Positions 1 to 8,951 of a stretch of 64,000 nt of DNA are shown here, in pieces. Location: the NCBI RefSeq assembly GCF_002898515.1, contig NZ_PPFX01000023.1:1-64000 (forward strand), in the 5' to 3' direction. The notes beneath the pieces were generated by a model that did no database searches, was not told the DNA's origin, and worked only from the letters and a program-made list of their open reading frames with translations. The stretch's first letter is position 1; every line of letters starts with the position of its first letter. This DNA is from Geothermobacter hydrogeniphilus (GTDB taxonomy: Bacteria > Desulfobacterota > Desulfuromonadia > Desulfuromonadales > Geothermobacteraceae). The translations under genes and the position numbers were made by a program.

Positions 1-171
1 AAGGGCAATGCTCTAATTTTTATATCGGCCTACCCACAGATTCTGCGGACGAGGCAAAAATATAAATTTTGTAGATAGTCGCATGAGTTGTGCGGTTTTA
101 CAAGGGGAAATCAAGCTTTTAAAACAGGGTTTGTATGGAAGGGGGGGCTGGTAAGCCGGGGATAAACTGGA
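1..171. other. Left-edge intergenic stretch, no gene seen
   Basis: The stretch is AT-rich compared with the rest of the window, with runs such as AAAAATATAAATTTT near position 58. I see no convincing reading frame with a ribosome binding site, no tRNA and none of the dispersed repeats found elsewhere. It may be promoter DNA for a gene lying to the left on the minus strand, but that cannot be judged from here. Confidence 0.4.
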
Positions 172-201
172 CGAGCCCGGCAGCAATCTGTGCCGGGCTC
201 G
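172..201 (-). terminator. Stem-loop downstream of uraA
   Basis: An 11-bp perfect stem (CGAGCCCGGCA / TGCCGGGCTCG) with an 8-nt loop lies 30 bp beyond the uraA stop codon. The U-tract on the minus strand is poor, so it may be a weak terminator or a 3'-end stabilising hairpin. Confidence 0.6.
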
Positions 202-230
202 TCTGTCGTGGGACAGGCTGTCAGGTCTGC

Positions 231-1580
231 TCAGTCGTCGATCAGTTGTTCTGCAACCGGTTCCTGCTCACGGCCGTTCGGCAGCACCTGGTTGAGGATG
301 ACGCCGACGATGCCGGCCAGGCCGATGCCGCCGAGCTTGACGATGCTCAGGTCGAAGTTCATGCCGCCGATGCCGAACACCAGGATGATGGCGACGATCG
401 CCAGGTTGCGGGGTTCCATCAGGTCGGTGCCGGCCCGGACCAGGGTGTTGATGCCGATGACGGTGATAGCGCCGAACAGCAGCACCATGATGCCGCCCAT
501 GACCGGAACCGGAATCGAGGCGAGAAAGCCGCCGAGCTTGCCGACGAATGCCAGCAGGATGGCGCTGATCGCCGCCCAGGTCATGATGGCCGGGTTGAAG
601 GAGCGGGTCAGGGCGACCGCCCCCGAAACCTCGGAGTAGGTGGTGTTCGGCGGACCGCCGAGCATGGCGGCGAGGCTGGTGGCGAGACCGTCGCCGAGCA
701 GGGTCTTGTGAATGCCGGGATCGTCGACATAGTCCTTGCCGGTGATGCCGCCGATGGCCAGAACATCGCCGAAGTGCTCAATGGCCGGGGCGATGGCGAC
801 CGGGACGATGAACAGGATCGCTTCCAGGTTCCAGGTCGGCAGGCTGAAGTCAGGGACCGCGAACCAGGGGGATGACGCGACCTTCTGCATGGACACCAGG
901 GTCGGCGCAGTCCAGTTCTTCAGGGCCCCGGGGTCGAAGGTTGCCTGGATGGAGGCTGAAATACCGGCCATGTCGAGAACGACCGCGGTCAGGTAACCGG
1001 CGGTAATCCCGCACAGGATGGGCACCAGTTTGAACATCCCCCGGCCCAGCAGCGAGACCATAATGGTGACCAGCAGGGCCGTTCCGGCGATAATGTAGGC
1101 GCTGGTCTGCGGTACCAGCCAGGCCGCCCCGTCGCCGGTACGGCCGGAGGCCATGTGGACCGCCACCGGGGCGAGGACCAGACCGATAACCATGATCACC
1201 GGCCCAGTGACGATCGGCGGCAGAATGCGGTGCAGGATGCCGGAGCCGAAAATGCGAATGGCGAGGGCGAAAATGGCATACAGCAAACCGGCGGCCAGCA
1301 GGCCGCACATGGTTCCCGGGATGCCCCACTTGTCGACGCCGTAGATAATGGGCGCGATGAAAGCAAAGCTGGAGGCGAGAAAGACCGGGACTTTGCCGCG
1401 GGTGATGACCTGGAAGAGCAGGGTGCCGGCCCCGGCGGTGAAGAGCGCGACATTGGCGTTCAAGCCGGTCAGCAGGGGAACCAGAACCAGGGCCCCGAAA
1501 GCGACGAACAGCATCTGCGCACCGAGCAGGCTGTCACGGAGACGGAAATTGTAGGTTGTGGCCGATTTCTGTTCAGTCAT
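231..1580 (-). CDS. uraA: Uracil permease (NCS2 / UraA family)
   Basis: A 449-residue, very hydrophobic protein with the 12-14 membrane segments typical of nucleobase:cation symporter-2 transporters. The C-terminal half carries the family-like stretch EHFGDVLAIGGITGKDY (about residues 265-285) followed by GGPPNTTYSEVSGAVALT, which holds the substrate-binding region in UraA. It should import uracil together with a proton across the inner membrane. It lies 71 bp downstream of upp on the same strand, so uptake and phosphoribosylation are probably one operon. An AGAGGG ribosome site precedes the ATG. Paralogous xanthine permeases share the fold; the upp context favours uracil. Confidence 0.93.
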   Translation of the reverse strand: MTEQKSATTYNFRLRDSLLGAQMLFVAFGALVLVPLLTGLNANVALFTAGAGTLLFQVITRGKVPVFLASSFAFIAPIIYGVDKWGIPGTMCGLLAAGLLYAIFALAIRIFGSGILHRILPPIVTGPVIMVIGLVLAPVAVHMASGRTGDGAAWLVPQTSAYIIAGTALLVTIMVSLLGRGMFKLVPILCGITAGYLTAVVLDMAGISASIQATFDPGALKNWTAPTLVSMQKVASSPWFAVPDFSLPTWNLEAILFIVPVAIAPAIEHFGDVLAIGGITGKDYVDDPGIHKTLLGDGLATSLAAMLGGPPNTTYSEVSGAVALTRSFNPAIMTWAAISAILLAFVGKLGGFLASIPVPVMGGIMVLLFGAITVIGINTLVRAGTDLMEPRNLAIVAIILVFGIGGMNFDLSIVKLGGIGLAGIVGVILNQVLPNGREQEPVAEQLIDD

Positions 1581-1630
1581 GGAGCCCTCTTTGTTGGTAT
1601 GGAGTCAAAAGCACAGCATATTCACAAACG

Positions 1631-1650
1631 GAGATTCACTGATTCAGGAG
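1631..1650. repeat. Solo terminus resembling family B repeat
   Basis: TTCACTGATTCAGGA in the uraA-upp gap matches the right end of the 165-bp family B repeats (CTCACTGATTCAGGAT) at nearly every base, but no body or second end of the element is present. It could be a remnant or a chance match. Confidence 0.3.
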
Positions 1651-1651
1651 A

Positions 1652-2278
1652 TTACTTGGTGCCGAAGATCTTGTCGCCGGCATCCCCCAGTCCGGGCAGG
1701 ATATAGCCGTTTTCATTGAGACGTTCATCGATGGCGGCAACGAAAATGTCGATATCGGGGTGGGTTGCCTGCAGTTTCTCGATCCCTTCCGGCGCGGCGA
1801 CAAGGAACAGTCCCTTGATCTTTCTGCAGCCGGCTTTCTTGAGCATGTCGGCGCAGGCGATCAGGCTGCCGCCGGTGGCCAGCATCGGGTCGAGAATCAG
1901 GGCGGTGCGGTCGGCCATGTTGCTGGTGAACTTCTGGAAATAGGGCACCGGCTGCAGAGTCTCTTCGTCCCGATAGAGGCCGACGACGCTGACCTTGGCG
2001 CCCGGGATGAGATCGAGAACCCCGTCCATCATGCCGAGCCCGGCCCTCAGGATGGGCACTACAGTAACCTTTTTGCCCTTGATCTGCTCAACGCGGACCG
2101 GTCCGTTCCAGCCCTGGATGGTGTAGGCCTCGGTTTCCATGTCGGCGGTGGCTTCGTAGGTCAGCAGGCGCGCGACCTCGGACGCCAGTTCACGGAAATT
2201 CTTGGTGCTGATATCTTTTTCCCGCAGCAGGCCGAGTTTATGTTTGACAAGTGGGTGGTTGATTTCAACGATCGCCAT
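1652..2278 (-). CDS. upp: Uracil phosphoribosyltransferase
   Basis: Converts uracil and PRPP to UMP in the cytoplasm (pyrimidine salvage). The 208-residue length is standard. The PRPP-binding loop reads [11 protein letters not shown] and the uracil-binding C-terminal region ends in [25 protein letters not shown] sequence, as in the family. An in-frame ATG lies 18 bases upstream, but AGGAGG stands just before the ATG that gives MAIVEIN, which fixes the start at 2278. It is the first gene of an upp-uraA unit and is divergent from fur. Confidence 0.96.
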   Translation of the reverse strand: MAIVEINHPLVKHKLGLLREKDISTKNFRELASEVARLLTYEATADMETEAYTIQGWNGPVRVEQIKGKKVTVVPILRAGLGMMDGVLDLIPGAKVSVVGLYRDEETLQPVPYFQKFTSNMADRTALILDPMLATGGSLIACADMLKKAGCRKIKGLFLVAAPEGIEKLQATHPDIDIFVAAIDERLNENGYILPGLGDAGDKIFGTK

Positions 2279-2475
2279 GGTTCCTCCTGTTTTCATCCCG
2301 GTGTTGAGGCTGCCCCTGCATCAGTGAGCTTGTTTTCGGCGAATGGGCCAGGTCAGGCATGGTCACTCTTCGTCCGGCAATATTGATTGAGGGAAAATAG
2401 CCGGTGGTGACCCCTGCGGTCAAGGGTCGCGAAACAATTGTTTGTTCTTTTCAACTGTCCCATGGAGTTTTTCGC

Positions 2476-2520
2476 TTGACAGGCGGTTGTCATTTTTTTA
2501 AATTGAAATTCGTTTTCACT
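2476..2520 (+). promoter_or_regulatory. fur promoter with overlapping Fur-box-like site
   Basis: TTGACA (2476-2481), a 17-bp spacer and TAAATT (2499-2504) form a sigma-70-type promoter. ATTGAAATTCGTTTTCACT (2502-2520) overlaps the -10 and is an imperfect inverted repeat close to the TGAAAATnATTTTCA form of Fur box. Negative autoregulation of fur is the likely reading (inference). Confidence 0.6.
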
Positions 2521-2541
2521 CAAACATAAACGAGCTGATCC

Positions 2542-2976
2542 ATGCGCCAGAGTAAGCAGCAGTTCCGCGAATACCTGGTGCGCAAGGGGCTGAAGACAAC
2601 GAAACAGCGGGAAATCATTCTCGATGCGTTTCTGCGTGCCTCTACGCACCCGTCCACCGAGGAACTCTTTCTGAAAATTCGCCGCAAGCATCCCACGGTC
2701 GGCTACGCGACCGTCTACCGAACTCTCAAGTTGTTTGCCGATTGCGGCATCGCCGAAGAGCGTAATTTCGGTGATGGTCAGACCCGCTATGAATGGACCG
2801 GGGATGAAAGACATCACGATCACCTGATCTGTACCCGTTGCGGCGCAATCCTGGAGTTCGAGGATGCCGATATCGAGAAGTTGCAGCAGCAGGTCGCGTT
2901 CCGTCACGGGTTCACAATCGCCAGTCATCGTCTTGAGCTCTACGGCACCTGTCGGCGATGCACCGGCAAATCCTGA
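2542..2976 (+). CDS. fur: Ferric uptake regulator Fur
   Basis: A 144-residue Fur-family repressor. The N-terminal winged helix (about residues 1-80) contains the recognition segment HPTVGYATVYRTLKLF. The hinge and metal site carry HHDH (91-94), and two CxxC pairs, C97/C100 and C137/C140, fit the structural zinc site of classical Fur proteins. It should bind DNA when Fe2+ is plentiful. A Fur-box-like palindrome overlaps its own promoter and another lies just before feoB, 43 bp downstream, which supports Fur rather than Zur or PerR. Confidence 0.92.
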   Translation: MRQSKQQFREYLVRKGLKTTKQREIILDAFLRASTHPSTEELFLKIRRKHPTVGYATVYRTLKLFADCGIAEERNFGDGQTRYEWTGDERHHDHLICTRCGAILEFEDADIEKLQQQVAFRHGFTIASHRLELYGTCRRCTGKS

Positions 2977-2993
2977 TTTTTTTTGATTCCGTT

Positions 2994-3011
2994 ATGAAAA
3001 TGGTTATCAAA
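2994..3011 (+). promoter_or_regulatory. Fur-box-like operator upstream of feoB
   Basis: ATGAAAATGGTTATCAAA; its complement reads TTTGATAACCATTTTCAT, close to the classical Fur consensus built from GATAAT hexamers. It starts 17 bp after the fur stop codon and ends 8 bp before the feoB start, so it could silence feoB when iron is sufficient. Confidence 0.6.
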
Positions 3012-3019
3012 ACCACCGC

Positions 3020-5017
3020 ATGTGTGAAAGTGTGCAAGTGATGAAGTGTTGTCCTGAAACACCTGTCGAGATCAGTTGGTCCGAACGTAAGCTGTTCCTG
3101 GTCGGCAATCCCAATGTCGGCAAGAGCGTCCTGTTCAACGCCCTGACCGGCGCTTACACGACCGTTTCCAACTATCCCGGAACGTCGGTTGAGATCTCGC
3201 GCGGCGAATGCGAGCTGCACGGCGTTCGCTACGAAGTGCTTGATACTCCGGGCATGTATTCCCTGTTGCCGATTACCGAAGAGGAACGAGTCGCTCGCGA
3301 TATCCTGCTTCAGGAGCGTCCCGACGTGGTGCTGCATGTCATCGACGCCCGCAATATCGAGCGGATGCTGCCGATGACCCTGCAGCTGATCGAATCGGGG
3401 CTGCCGCTGATCCTGGTGATCAACATCATGGACGAGGCCGAGCGCCTCGGCTTGAAATTTGATCTGCCGTTGCTGGAAGAGAAGCTCGGCATTCCCGTGG
3501 TCGGGGCGGCGGTGAGACGAAAACGGGGGTTGAAAGAGATCCGGGCCGCCATTGTCGGCTTTGATCCGCAGCAACGGGCGGCTTTCAGTTATGCCGCCGA
3601 TCTTGAGCGGGACATTTCGCGGGTGGCGAGTTGTCTGACCGGGGCTTATGCCATCGACCCCAGAGCGCTGTCGCTGCTGTTGCTGCAGCGTGATGAAAGT
3701 TTGTCGGAGATGGTGCGAAAAGTGGAAGGGGACAATTATGCCGCCGTGGAAGGAGCGGTCAATGAGATCGTTTTTGAACGGCGTGTCGACCTTCATCTGC
3801 GCATCAGCCTTGAACGCAAGCGAATCTGCAAGGGAGTTCTGGAAGGGGCTTTCAGCCAGTCGGAAGAGCAGTCGCCGAGTTGGGGGGATCGTCTGTCGGC
3901 GTTGACCATGAACCCCTGGACCGGGTTCCCGCTGTTGTTGGCGGTTCTCTACTTCGGCCTCTACCAGTTTGTCGGTCATTTCGGTGCCGGGACCATTGTG
4001 GATTTTCTCGAAGGTCACTTGTTCGGAGCTTATATCAATCCCTGGGTGATTGCCCTGAGTGATAAATACCTGACCTGGCCCTGGCTCTACGAGCTGATGG
4101 TCGGTGAGTACGGAATCATCACCCTTGGGGTTCGCTACGCGGTCGCAATCGTGCTGCCGATTGTCGGCACCTTCTTCATCGCTTTTTCGATGATCGAAGA
4201 TTCGGGTTATTTCCCCCGCCTGGCGATGCTTGTCGACCGGATTTTCAAACGTATCGGACTTAACGGCCGCGCCGTGATCCCGATCGTGCTGGGTTTCGGT
4301 TGCGACACCATGGCCACCATTGTGACCCGTACCCTCGAAACCCGCCGTGAACGAGTTATCGCCACCCTGTTGCTGGCATTGGCTATCCCCTGCAGCGCCC
4401 AGCTCGGAGTGATTCTCGGGCTGCTGTCGGCGGCCCCCGGCGCTTTGCTGGTCTGGAGTCTCTGCCTGTTGGGAATCTTTTTGCTGATCGGTTTTCTTTC
4501 CGCCCGGCTGGTTCCCGGGGAACGACCGATGTTCTACATGGAAATCCCTCCCTTAAGGATGCCGCAGCCACGCAATGTGCTGGTCAAGACCCTGACCCGC
4601 ATGCAGTGGTATTTCATGGAAATTTTCCCGCTTTTCATCATCGCGTCAGTTCTGCTGGTGGTCGGCAAGTTGACCGGTGTCCTGGCCTGGCTGGTTTCCC
4701 TGCTGGAGCCGGTGATGCATCTGCTCGGGCTGCCCAGTGAAGTCGCCGCCGCTTTCATTTTCGGTTTTTTCCGTCGAGATTTCGGTGCTGCCGGTCTCTA
4801 TGATCTGCAGACCAATGGTCTGCTCAACCCGGTTCAGCTGACTGTCGCCGCCGTTACCCTGACCCTGTTTGTTCCCTGTGTCGCCCAGTTTCTGGTGATG
4901 AAGAAAGAACGCGGCTGGAGAACCTCGGTGGGAATCTTTGTCATTGTCACCCTGCTGGCGTTCACCGTCGGCTTCGGTCTCAATCGGCTGTTGCTGTTGA
5001 CGGGGATTCTGGCATGA
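3020..5017 (+). CDS. feoB: Ferrous iron transport protein B
   Basis: Inner-membrane Fe2+ importer, 665 residues. The N-terminal G domain shows G1 GNPNVGKS (29-36), G3 DTPG (75-78) and NIMD (135-138) in the place of NKxD; the C-terminal half is a chain of membrane segments with the two Gate motifs (GFGCDTMA and FFRRDFGAAGL). No separate feoA precedes it. ATG codons at 3020 and 3041 are both possible; neither has a strong ribosome site. It sits 43 bp after fur with a Fur-box-like site between, and overlaps the next small gene by ATGA. Confidence 0.96.
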   Translation: MCESVQVMKCCPETPVEISWSERKLFLVGNPNVGKSVLFNALTGAYTTVSNYPGTSVEISRGECELHGVRYEVLDTPGMYSLLPITEEERVARDILLQERPDVVLHVIDARNIERMLPMTLQLIESGLPLILVINIMDEAERLGLKFDLPLLEEKLGIPVVGAAVRRKRGLKEIRAAIVGFDPQQRAAFSYAADLERDISRVASCLTGAYAIDPRALSLLLLQRDESLSEMVRKVEGDNYAAVEGAVNEIVFERRVDLHLRISLERKRICKGVLEGAFSQSEEQSPSWGDRLSALTMNPWTGFPLLLAVLYFGLYQFVGHFGAGTIVDFLEGHLFGAYINPWVIALSDKYLTWPWLYELMVGEYGIITLGVRYAVAIVLPIVGTFFIAFSMIEDSGYFPRLAMLVDRIFKRIGLNGRAVIPIVLGFGCDTMATIVTRTLETRRERVIATLLLALAIPCSAQLGVILGLLSAAPGALLVWSLCLLGIFLLIGFLSARLVPGERPMFYMEIPPLRMPQPRNVLVKTLTRMQWYFMEIFPLFIIASVLLVVGKLTGVLAWLVSLLEPVMHLLGLPSEVAAAFIFGFFRRDFGAAGLYDLQTNGLLNPVQLTVAAVTLTLFVPCVAQFLVMKKERGWRTSVGIFVIVTLLAFTVGFGLNRLLLLTGILA

Positions 5018-5190
5018 TCTGCGGGTTCTGTCGCAAGGAGATTCCGGCCAAAACCCCGGAGCAGGGTTGCGGGCGTTGCGGGGGGGGGTGCCGCAAGGTG
5101 CACTGTCCTTATTGCGGTTACGAAAATCCCCTGCCGTCGCCTCTGTTCGAGAAACTGCTGGGGCAAAAAGGGAAGAAAAAACAGGAGTAA
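5014..5190 (+). CDS. Small Cys-rich zinc-ribbon-like protein in the feo operon
   Basis: A 58-residue frame whose ATG overlaps the feoB stop (ATGA) and which ends 5 bp before the DtxR-type gene, a tight translational-coupling layout. It has seven cysteines: C3xxC6, C19xxC22 with C26, and C31xxC34, followed by a Lys-rich tail. The spacing suggests two zinc-ribbon or iron-binding knuckles. I do not recognise a named family; by position it could be a FeoC-like accessory, but no winged helix is visible, so the function is open. Confidence 0.75.
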   Translation: MICGFCRKEIPAKTPEQGCGRCGGGCRKVHCPYCGYENPLPSPLFEKLLGQKGKKKQE

Positions 5191-5195
5191 AGCCC

Positions 5196-5846
5196 ATGAA
5201 TGTTTCGGAAAAGGCCGAGGAAATACTTGAAGCCTTGTGGATTGTTATCGAAGAGGAAGGCGACAATGCCGCGCATTTCGAGCGGTTGTCGGTCGATGCG
5301 ACGGATGCCGGACTGCAGGAACTGCAACGCCTGGCCTACGTCGAGGTCAAGGGCGAGCGGGTTTACCTGCGTCCCGAAGGTCGCGAAGAAGCGCGCATGA
5401 CCGTTCGTCGCCATCGCCTCGCTGAACGGTTGATGATGGATGTCCTCGACCTGAAAGGGGCGGAAGGGGATGCTCGGGCCTGTGAAATGGAGCACCTGCT
5501 GCACCGCGGTGTGGATACCAAGCTCTGCACGTTGCTCAACCACCCGACCACCTGTCCCCACGGCAAACCGATCCCTCCCGGAAGCTGCTGCGAGGAAGCT
5601 CGCCACGCCGGCGATACCGGGGTGGTCGCCTTGACCGAGTTGAAAGCCGGCGAGAGCGGCGAGATCGCCTACCTGTCAACCGGCAACGACAAAAAAATGC
5701 AGAAACTGATGAGTATGGGAGTGCTGCCCGGCAATCGGATTGTACTCAGTCGAACGTTTCCGAGTTATATTTTCAAGGTCGGGTTTTCGGAGTTCGCGGT
5801 CGATGACGAACTGGCCCGGGAGATCTTTATCCGTCGCCGGGAGTGA
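5196..5846 (+). CDS. DtxR-type metal regulator with C-terminal FeoA domain
   Basis: 216 residues. The middle matches the DtxR/MntR dimerisation and metal-binding region: RRHRLAERLMMDVL, then CEMEHLLHRGVD, then HPTTCPHGKPIPPGSCC. The last 75 residues are a FeoA/SH3-like domain (LTELKAGESGEIAYL, KLMSMGVLPGNRIVL). The N-terminal helix-turn-helix is short and poorly conserved, so DNA binding is less certain than metal sensing. As the only FeoA-like domain in this operon, it could either regulate feoB or act on FeoB directly. It starts 5 bp after the Cys-rich gene. Confidence 0.85.
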   Translation: MNVSEKAEEILEALWIVIEEEGDNAAHFERLSVDATDAGLQELQRLAYVEVKGERVYLRPEGREEARMTVRRHRLAERLMMDVLDLKGAEGDARACEMEHLLHRGVDTKLCTLLNHPTTCPHGKPIPPGSCCEEARHAGDTGVVALTELKAGESGEIAYLSTGNDKKMQKLMSMGVLPGNRIVLSRTFPSYIFKVGFSEFAVDDELAREIFIRRRE

Positions 5847-6020
5847 CAAGCGGAACCTGACGCTTGCCGGCAGAGCCGTTCCGGCTCTGATTCAGGTGAG
5901 ATCCTTGAACTGGCACTGTGGGCAGTGTATGGTTGCTTTTTGTCAACCCGCTGAAGAAAGTTCCTTTGCGTGCCGATGAGTATCCTGCCCCTTTATCCCC
6001 CAGTTGAAGGCTCTCAGGTT

Positions 6021-8915
6021 ATGCACGCTGTTTCCGTCCGGCCATATTCAGGCTCTGCCCGCCTTGTCCTGCGCCTTCTCTGGACGGCCCTCTCTTTTGT
6101 CCTGATCTTTTCTTCCGTGTCTTTTGCGCGTGAACTTGTTCTCGGATTTGTTCCGGAAAAATACCAGCTTCTGGCCGACGAGCGGCAGGCTGAACTGTTG
6201 GCCGATTATCTTTCCCGCCATCTCGATCTGACCATCCGGGTGCGGGTTTTCAATGATGAGCGGAATCTGCAGCATTGGATGAATCGCTTCCGCGAGATCG
6301 ATCTTGCCGTATTCAGCAGTGCCTACCTCAAGAGTGACGGACAGGGGCGGTTCCTTCCTCTCGCCGAGTATATCGACGCGGGGACCCGTCGCCATGGGGG
6401 AGGGCTGGTGGTCGGTCGCAGAGGACTTTCCGGGAACGATTTTGCCGGTATCAGGCGGGTGCTGCTCGGTGCCGACCGCGACCCGGCGGCAAGTGAGCTT
6501 CTGGCGGGCCTGCGGGTCGTTCAATTTGTCATCCCACGGCAGCCGGGGGCCGCGGAGAAACGATTCGGTCAGCGCCGGCAGTCTCCGATTCGCCCCGCTT
6601 CCGTGAAGACGGAAAAGCCCCTTTCCGACATGGCGGCAGAGTCCCGGCCCGATATCCGGATCCTCAGTCCGCCGGCCGGAGGAAGGACAGGGCCCCGGCC
6701 TTTGCTGTTGTTTGAAACCGAGGCGGAGGTGGTGCGCGTCAGTCTCGATGGGAAAGTGATTCCGCTTGCCGGCGGTGCTCGGCTCGGGCCACTTTCAGAC
6801 GGCCGGCATGTGCTGCGGTTCAGTTCTCCGCAATTCGCTCAGCCCCGTCAGGTTGTTTTTCGGGTTGACGCAACCCCGCCGATGCTGACCGTCGACCTGC
6901 CGAAGCATGAGGTCTCTTCCTCTCAGGCACTGATTTCCGGCTCGCGGGAAGAAGATGCCCGCCTGCGACTGCTCGACGCGCAAGGCAGGGAGGCTGCCGA
7001 GCTGTCCTTCCCGGACCGTACCCATTGGCGGGCAACGTTGAAGGGGCTGATCGAGGGGGAGAATCGCTTCCAGGTCGAAGCCCGTGACGCCTATGGTAAT
7101 CGTTTGCGCCTGCCATTGCGGATCATCCGAAAAATGCCGATGTCCCCGCCGCCTGATACTGTTCCCGGTCCATCTTCATCTGTCACGGTTGCCTCGGCGC
7201 CGATGACTCCTGTTGTTGCCGTCTCTCCCCCGGGGGAGACCGGTGGATTGGCGCGGCAGGTGACAGGTGGCGGTCATGTTCCGGAGCTGAAACTGCTCAG
7301 TCCCGAGCCCCGCACCTACGCAACCGCCCAGCCGCCGGTTGATTACCGGCTTTCCGATCCGACGGCCCGGCTTGTCATCGAAGTCGATGGAAAGCCGGTC
7401 AGAATGGTTGATGGTCTACTGCCGCCCCTTGCTGACGGTGCTCACCGGTTGCGGCTGAAAGCCGTGGATGCGGATGACCATACAGCCGTGCAGGAGGTGG
7501 CCTTCTCGATCGATACGACCGCGCCCGAGTTTGCCGTTCAGTTTGATCCTCGGCCGTTGTCGGTGAAACAGTTGACCCTGCGCGGCACCCGCGATCCGGG
7601 AGCTTTTATCGATCTGCTGGCGCCGCCCGGCGTGGTGGTCGGAGCCACCCGCTATCCCGTGGAAAACCGCTGGGAGATTGATCTGGACAGGTTGCCGGAA
7701 GGTGAGCTGCCCCTGCATTTTTCAGCGCGTGACCGTTTCGGCAATACCAGCCATAAGGATATCAGCCTGCACATCGACCGGACCCCGCCGCGCCTGGAGG
7801 TCAGCTCGCCCCGGCCCGGCCCCGGTCATGATCCCCGGCCGCCGCTGCAGGTGAAGGGCGAGGGTGGCCCCATGGCCGTGCTGCTGAACGGCCAGCCGGT
7901 GCCCGTCGATGCGGGACGACTCGGTCCGCTGGCTGACGGCAGCTACATCCTGCTGGTGCGGGAACAGGATCTTGCCGGCAACCAGAGCCAGCAGCGAGTC
8001 GCTTTTCAGGTCGACACCAGGCCGCCGGAGGTGGTGATAACATCACCGGCGCCGGGGGCGCGGTCCTCCGCCTTTCCGATTGTCGATTACCGGGTGAGTG
8101 ACGGCAGCGTTCGGGTGCTGCTGGACGACAAACCGGTGGAGGTAGCGCCGGGAACCGCCCTGCCGCGGCTTGCCGATGGCCCCCACAGACTGCAGGTGGT
8201 TGCTGTCGATGAGGCCGGCAACGAGGGGCGGGCGGAGGTTGAATTTCTCGTTGACAGCACTGCGCCCGAGGTGGTCCTGCTGTCGCCGGCAAGCGGCCTG
8301 ACCGCGGACAACACGCCCTTGCTTGAATACGAGGTGGACCGGGGTGAAGTCCGGGTGCTGGTTGATGACAAGGTGGTCGACAAGCGGTCCGGGATGTCTC
8401 TTGATCCTCTCCCCGGGGGGGAGCACCTGGTACGGGTTGAAGCCTGGGATGAAACCGGAAACGTCGGTTACGCCGAACGTCGGCTGATCGTTTCAACCGC
8501 CCGCCCCGCGCCGGCCACTGAAGATGAAATTGTCGACGACCTTGTCGAATTCAGTGTGTCTCTGACCCCGGAAGTGGTGTCCCATCGCTACGACGGGCTG
8601 CTGACCCTCAAGGTCGGTCCTCTTCGCCGGGCCGGGACGACGCTCTACCTGGAACAATGGATCGACAAGAATGGCAATGGGGTCGCCGACTCGGGCGAAC
8701 AGATCGTCCGGGTGTTCAAGCTGGTGGACGGACTGGCTTCTCCGAGTCCCCGTGTTCCCGGCGATATTGACGGTAAGGCGGATCGCATGATCACCACCCG
8801 TTTCAGTCTCGACCAGCTGCACGACGGTTCACCGGGGCCGATACAGTATGTGCTGCTTGCCATGGGCGACAGCCATGTCGCTGAAACCGTTTTCCGGGTC
8901 GTCCCCGAACCCTGA
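6021..8915 (+). CDS. Exported protein: PhnD-like domain plus tandem Ig-like repeats
   Basis: About 964 residues from the ATG at 6021. A signal peptide (LVLRLLWTALSFVLIFSSVSFA, split by cleavage before RELVLGF) leads into a roughly 150-residue segment resembling the first lobe of PhnD/phosphonate-type binding proteins (LVLGFVPEKYQLLADE, then IDLAVFSSAYLKS). The second lobe is missing. Instead there follow about six beta-rich repeats of 85-100 residues, each ending in a block like VDTRPPEVVITSPAPG and containing LADGPHRLQVVAVDEAGN, typical of bacterial Ig-like domains. The C-terminal 110 residues differ and may be a separate domain. Upstream in-frame starts (GTG 5970, ATG 5976) would give an over-long signal peptide. 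Function unknown; probably periplasmic or surface-bound. Confidence 0.75.
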   Translation: MHAVSVRPYSGSARLVLRLLWTALSFVLIFSSVSFARELVLGFVPEKYQLLADERQAELLADYLSRHLDLTIRVRVFNDERNLQHWMNRFREIDLAVFSSAYLKSDGQGRFLPLAEYIDAGTRRHGGGLVVGRRGLSGNDFAGIRRVLLGADRDPAASELLAGLRVVQFVIPRQPGAAEKRFGQRRQSPIRPASVKTEKPLSDMAAESRPDIRILSPPAGGRTGPRPLLLFETEAEVVRVSLDGKVIPLAGGARLGPLSDGRHVLRFSSPQFAQPRQVVFRVDATPPMLTVDLPKHEVSSSQALISGSREEDARLRLLDAQGREAAELSFPDRTHWRATLKGLIEGENRFQVEARDAYGNRLRLPLRIIRKMPMSPPPDTVPGPSSSVTVASAPMTPVVAVSPPGETGGLARQVTGGGHVPELKLLSPEPRTYATAQPPVDYRLSDPTARLVIEVDGKPVRMVDGLLPPLADGAHRLRLKAVDADDHTAVQEVAFSIDTTAPEFAVQFDPRPLSVKQLTLRGTRDPGAFIDLLAPPGVVVGATRYPVENRWEIDLDRLPEGELPLHFSARDRFGNTSHKDISLHIDRTPPRLEVSSPRPGPGHDPRPPLQVKGEGGPMAVLLNGQPVPVDAGRLGPLADGSYILLVREQDLAGNQSQQRVAFQVDTRPPEVVITSPAPGARSSAFPIVDYRVSDGSVRVLLDDKPVEVAPGTALPRLADGPHRLQVVAVDEAGNEGRAEVEFLVDSTAPEVVLLSPASGLTADNTPLLEYEVDRGEVRVLVDDKVVDKRSGMSLDPLPGGEHLVRVEAWDETGNVGYAERRLIVSTARPAPATEDEIVDDLVEFSVSLTPEVVSHRYDGLLTLKVGPLRRAGTTLYLEQWIDKNGNGVADSGEQIVRVFKLVDGLASPSPRVPGDIDGKADRMITTRFSLDQLHDGSPGPIQYVLLAMGDSHVAETVFRVVPEP

Positions 8916-8951
8916 CTCGGTCTGCAAAACGAGATGGCGGGCCGGGACATG

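Noticed and set aside
2912..4018. A 368-residue frame on the minus strand over feoB
   Set aside because: Shadow of feoB; no ribosome site and no recognisable motif, whereas feoB has intact G motifs.
5901..5935. Possible sigma-54 promoter (TGGCAC followed by TTGCT)
   Set aside because: The spacing between the GG and GC elements is far from the required value.
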